From Candidatus Peregrinibacteria bacterium (lineage in GTDB: Bacteria; Patescibacteriota; Gracilibacteria; UM-FILTER-43-11), in assembly GCA_016932505.1 (NCBI GenBank), contig JAFGCT010000035.1, forward strand, positions 1 through 64,000: DNA of 64,000 bases, read 5' to 3'. Of the stretch, positions 61,173 to 64,000 are shown in pieces. Position 1 is the first letter of the stretch. Each line of letters starts with the position of its first letter. The notes beneath the pieces are model-generated. The model did not search any database and had not been told where the DNA came from. It was given only the letters and a program-made list of their open reading frames with translations. Made by a program: the position numbers and the translations under genes.

Positions 61173-62141
61173 ATGATTAATAATCCCCCTATCCATAATA
61201 ACTTTGAAGAAATAGGTCTAACAATAGATTCTGTTAAATTTAGATTATCTGAAACAAGAAAAAATCTCTGCCATGCTCTTGATTCTGGTTGTCAGTTAAT
61301 TTCTTTTACAGATGTCCTCTATTACAATAGCTCAGACCCCGTTAATATATTAAACAATGAGATTGGAGATATTCGCGGTCAATCTGTTTTATCAATAGCA
61401 GGTAGTGGAGAATTTGCTCAGGTTTTTATGAATAATGGCGCAAGTAAGGTAAATATTATTGATATATCCTCACATGGTATTTTTTACAATGAATTAAAGC
61501 TTATAGCCCTTCGTAATCTTGATTTTATTAATTATCGAGCGCTATTTTCGTCACAAGATGGATTATTTAATAAAGATATATACCAAGTAATCTCATACCT
61601 TCTTTCTCCTCAGGCTAAAGTATATTTTGACACACTTATCGCTCCTGAAAATAACTTGCTTTTCAATGGTGGTTTAATTGCAAAGAGAAGAGAGTCGCGA
61701 GATGGTCAATATTTTGAATTTATGAAAGATGTTATTGATGATAATGAAGCTTATGAATTACTTCAAACTAAAGTTCGCACTACTGATGTAAACTTTAAAA
61801 TAGCTGATATACTAGACCAATCAAAAGAAAAAGAGCCTAATGACATAGTATATTTAAGTAATATTCCTGAGCTACAATTTAATTATACTATGCTGGCTGA
61901 TTTTATAAAATCTGGTAGTAAGCGAGTTTTATATACAAGTCTACTTCCACATTGTAATGCTTTCGAAGGTAATAAAGCTCAAATAATGGATTCTGCGGAA
62001 GGTTATAAGTATATTAAACCTGGTGAAACCTTTAGGTTGGATGGTATGAATGCTAGGCTTTTTGGTTTTGATCCAAATAGCCGTTTCCAAATAATTAATG
62101 AAATACGTGCTGAAGATAATCCAGAAATTATACCTTCATAA
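61173..62141 (+). CDS. SAM-binding-like protein of unclear specificity
   Basis: RGQSVLSIAGSGEFAQVFMNNGASKVNIIDIS resembles Rossmann SAM motif I/II. Confidence 0.45.
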   Translation: MINNPPIHNNFEEIGLTIDSVKFRLSETRKNLCHALDSGCQLISFTDVLYYNSSDPVNILNNEIGDIRGQSVLSIAGSGEFAQVFMNNGASKVNIIDISSHGIFYNELKLIALRNLDFINYRALFSSQDGLFNKDIYQVISYLLSPQAKVYFDTLIAPENNLLFNGGLIAKRRESRDGQYFEFMKDVIDDNEAYELLQTKVRTTDVNFKIADILDQSKEKEPNDIVYLSNIPELQFNYTMLADFIKSGSKRVLYTSLLPHCNAFEGNKAQIMDSAEGYKYIKPGETFRLDGMNARLFGFDPNSRFQIINEIRAEDNPEIIPS

Positions 62142-63357
62142 TTCCAATTACTTTTCTAAGTGCCTTTTGTATAACGGTCTCCTCCCCTGCTAGTTCTATA
62201 CCTAGATTTACAAGTGATAATGGAATTATATCCTGCTGATCTTTTATTTTCTTGGTTTCATCAATAATATTATTTAAATCGTTAGGATGCATAAATGTTG
62301 CCTGAGGGGTATTTGCAAAATGAAGTTTTTTATACCATTTTGTGTTATTTATTGCTTCCTTGATTTCAGGAAGATTAGTACCTCCGCCACATAAAAGTAT
62401 TTTGGATGGAAGTACATCCATTGATTTGAATTCAGAAAGAGCAAGCATTACTCCTTCAAGCCATATATCAATGTCATTATTTATTATATCACTGATGATT
62501 TTCTTTGATTTTTGCTCAAGTTTATCATCTGTATAAGCTATTTTTAACTTTTCAGCTTCATCAAATGAAATATTCAACTCAACTGCTATCCTTTTAGTAA
62601 ATGTTCTTCCTCCTATTGCAAACATTTTTGTTCCAATTACTGAGCCATCCGCTACCATCGCTATATCTGTTGTACCTCCGCCAACATCTATATATATTGC
62701 AGACATGCTTCCGTTATGTTCTGAGTCAAGACATCTGGAAAGAGCGTATGGCTCTGAGATAATACTTAGGAGCTCAAGTTCAAGTTCATCTGCTATATTT
62801 TGTAATGCAGTAAAGTGAACATGCGGAGCAAAAGAGTTAAAAATTGACATCTGCACTTCCCTACCCTGAAAACCAAGTGGATTGGTTACCTTATAACCAT
62901 CTATTCTTACTTCTACAATTGAGCTACTTACCAATTTTACATCTATTTCCGGGTATCCTGTTTCTTCACTCATTTGTTTGCGTACTTCGTCAAATGCTCT
63001 CCATTCAAGTTTATGCACAATATTCCTTAGCTCAGATAAATTAATTTTTGCATCGTGCTCTTCTCTTTTATATTTAATTGTTGATGTTGAACCTTTTACA
63101 AATTCACCTGCAATTCCCATAACCATCTGAGATGCACGAATACCAGCTTCGTTAGTTGCGATACGAATGGACTCCTTGCAGTTATTGACCACGCTTGCTA
63201 TGTCCGTTACTGCTCCATTTTTTATATCTCCTTGACGTTGTTTAACTCCGCCAACACCACGTATTATGGCTCGTTTACCAATAATTTCGCCACCTGCACT
63301 TAGTTTTTCTTCAATTGTAAAAATAATTGCTTTCACAATTTCTGTACCTATATCCAA
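62128..63357 (-). CDS. FtsA-like actin-fold ATPase; true N-terminus probably extends to about 63396
   Basis: LDIGTEIVKA, NGAVTDIASVVNNCKESIRIATNEAG, YIDVGGGTTDIAMV, ILLCGGGTNLPEI. Confidence 0.8.
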   Translation of the reverse strand: MDIGTEIVKAIIFTIEEKLSAGGEIIGKRAIIRGVGGVKQRQGDIKNGAVTDIASVVNNCKESIRIATNEAGIRASQMVMGIAGEFVKGSTSTIKYKREEHDAKINLSELRNIVHKLEWRAFDEVRKQMSEETGYPEIDVKLVSSSIVEVRIDGYKVTNPLGFQGREVQMSIFNSFAPHVHFTALQNIADELELELLSIISEPYALSRCLDSEHNGSMSAIYIDVGGGTTDIAMVADGSVIGTKMFAIGGRTFTKRIAVELNISFDEAEKLKIAYTDDKLEQKSKKIISDIINNDIDIWLEGVMLALSEFKSMDVLPSKILLCGGGTNLPEIKEAINNTKWYKKLHFANTPQATFMHPNDLNNIIDETKKIKDQQDIIPLSLVNLGIELAGEETVIQKALRKVIGIMKV

Positions 63358-63424
63358 TGCAAGTACCGCCTTTTCCCTCTGCTTTCTTTTAAATATATTG
63401 AAAATTGAAAATTAAAATTAAAAA

Positions 63425-63940
63425 TTATTTATTTAGAAGCATATCAAGATAATATTTCTTCTCGAAATCCTTATGACTGTATCCTAATTTTTTAAACATA
63501 TCAATAAGTTCTTTCTTGGCTTTGAGTATTTCTTTTTTGCTTTTAACGACTCTTTCAATTTCTATAAAATATCCGAGCTTAGAAACAAAATTAAGTTCAA
63601 TGATAAAATTATCCAAAATATATGCTTCAGTTTTTTTATTTTTTCGTATAAAGGGCTTAATATCAATATTATTTAATATCTTATTCCATTTTTTTGCATC
63701 TTTAATCCCCCACTCTATTTCTGTATTTGCTTCGATGCCTCCATGCAAGCCTTTATCCTTTAGTCCAAATATAATATCGCCATTTTCATCTCTTACTCTT
63801 ATAAATGCCCCCTTGGAGTTATTGTAATATGTATCCTTTTTTTCATATATACCTTTAAATACTGCAATATTTTTAAGCTTTTTTTGTAACTTACAAAAAT
63901 CCCCTTTGCTAATAGCCACTTTGGCTTCGACTTCAAACAT
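63425..63940 (-). CDS. CYTH-domain (class IV adenylate cyclase/ThTPase-like) protein
   Basis: MFEVEAKVAI; KKDTYYNNSKGAFIRVRDENG; EANTEIEWGI; FIIELNFVSKLGYFIEIERVV. Confidence 0.75.
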   Translation of the reverse strand: MFEVEAKVAISKGDFCKLQKKLKNIAVFKGIYEKKDTYYNNSKGAFIRVRDENGDIIFGLKDKGLHGGIEANTEIEWGIKDAKKWNKILNNIDIKPFIRKNKKTEAYILDNFIIELNFVSKLGYFIEIERVVKSKKEILKAKKELIDMFKKLGYSHKDFEKKYYLDMLLNK

Positions 63941-64000
63941 ATGCTATTTGCGTATTGCGTTATGCGTATTGCGATTGCATTTTCGCACAACGCACGTCGC

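Noticed and set aside
63516-63827. Plus-strand 103-aa ORF
   Set aside because: Shadow of the CYTH-domain gene on the other strand

Overview
The window is an AT-rich, gene-dense bacterial chromosome segment. It uses the standard code (TGG for Trp, TGA as stop). Gene content and protein style suggest a Candidate Phyla Radiation / Patescibacteria-type genome; this is inference, with no phylogeny run. Housekeeping genes recognised: nrnA-like DHH, ligA, pilT, pyrH, frr, rseP, dnaA, pyrC, pyrB, obgE, pth, an rsuA/rluB-type pseudouridine synthase, rsmG, rlmE, pyrG, trpS, uvrC, hppA, ppsA, recF, rpsA, a UvrD/PcrA-nuclease fusion, rmuC, metG, a sortase and an ftsA-like gene. There are two tRNAs, Leu(GAG) and Gln(TTG). 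No CRISPR array, rRNA, prophage or transposase was seen. The strongest candidates for novelty are: (1) a UvrC whose C-terminal RNase H-like nuclease domain is split by a ~159-aa GNAT-acetyltransferase-like insertion; (2) five consecutive two-TM genes resembling VirB2/TrbC (T4SS pilin)-type proteins with divergent ectodomains; (3) two genes (VanW-like and FtsA-like) whose conserved N-termini have no ATG/GTG/TTG start and would fit an ATA start; (4) a perfect 55-bp tandem duplication next to tRNA-Gln that resembles the tRNA 5' half with its D-arm replaced by a hairpin; (5) a degenerate methyltransferase paralogue pair and a histidine-kinase-like protein lacking the phospho-acceptor His; (6) unusual repeat architecture, including an 11-copy heptamer array upstream of dnaA and a pilT leader built from two tandem repeats.
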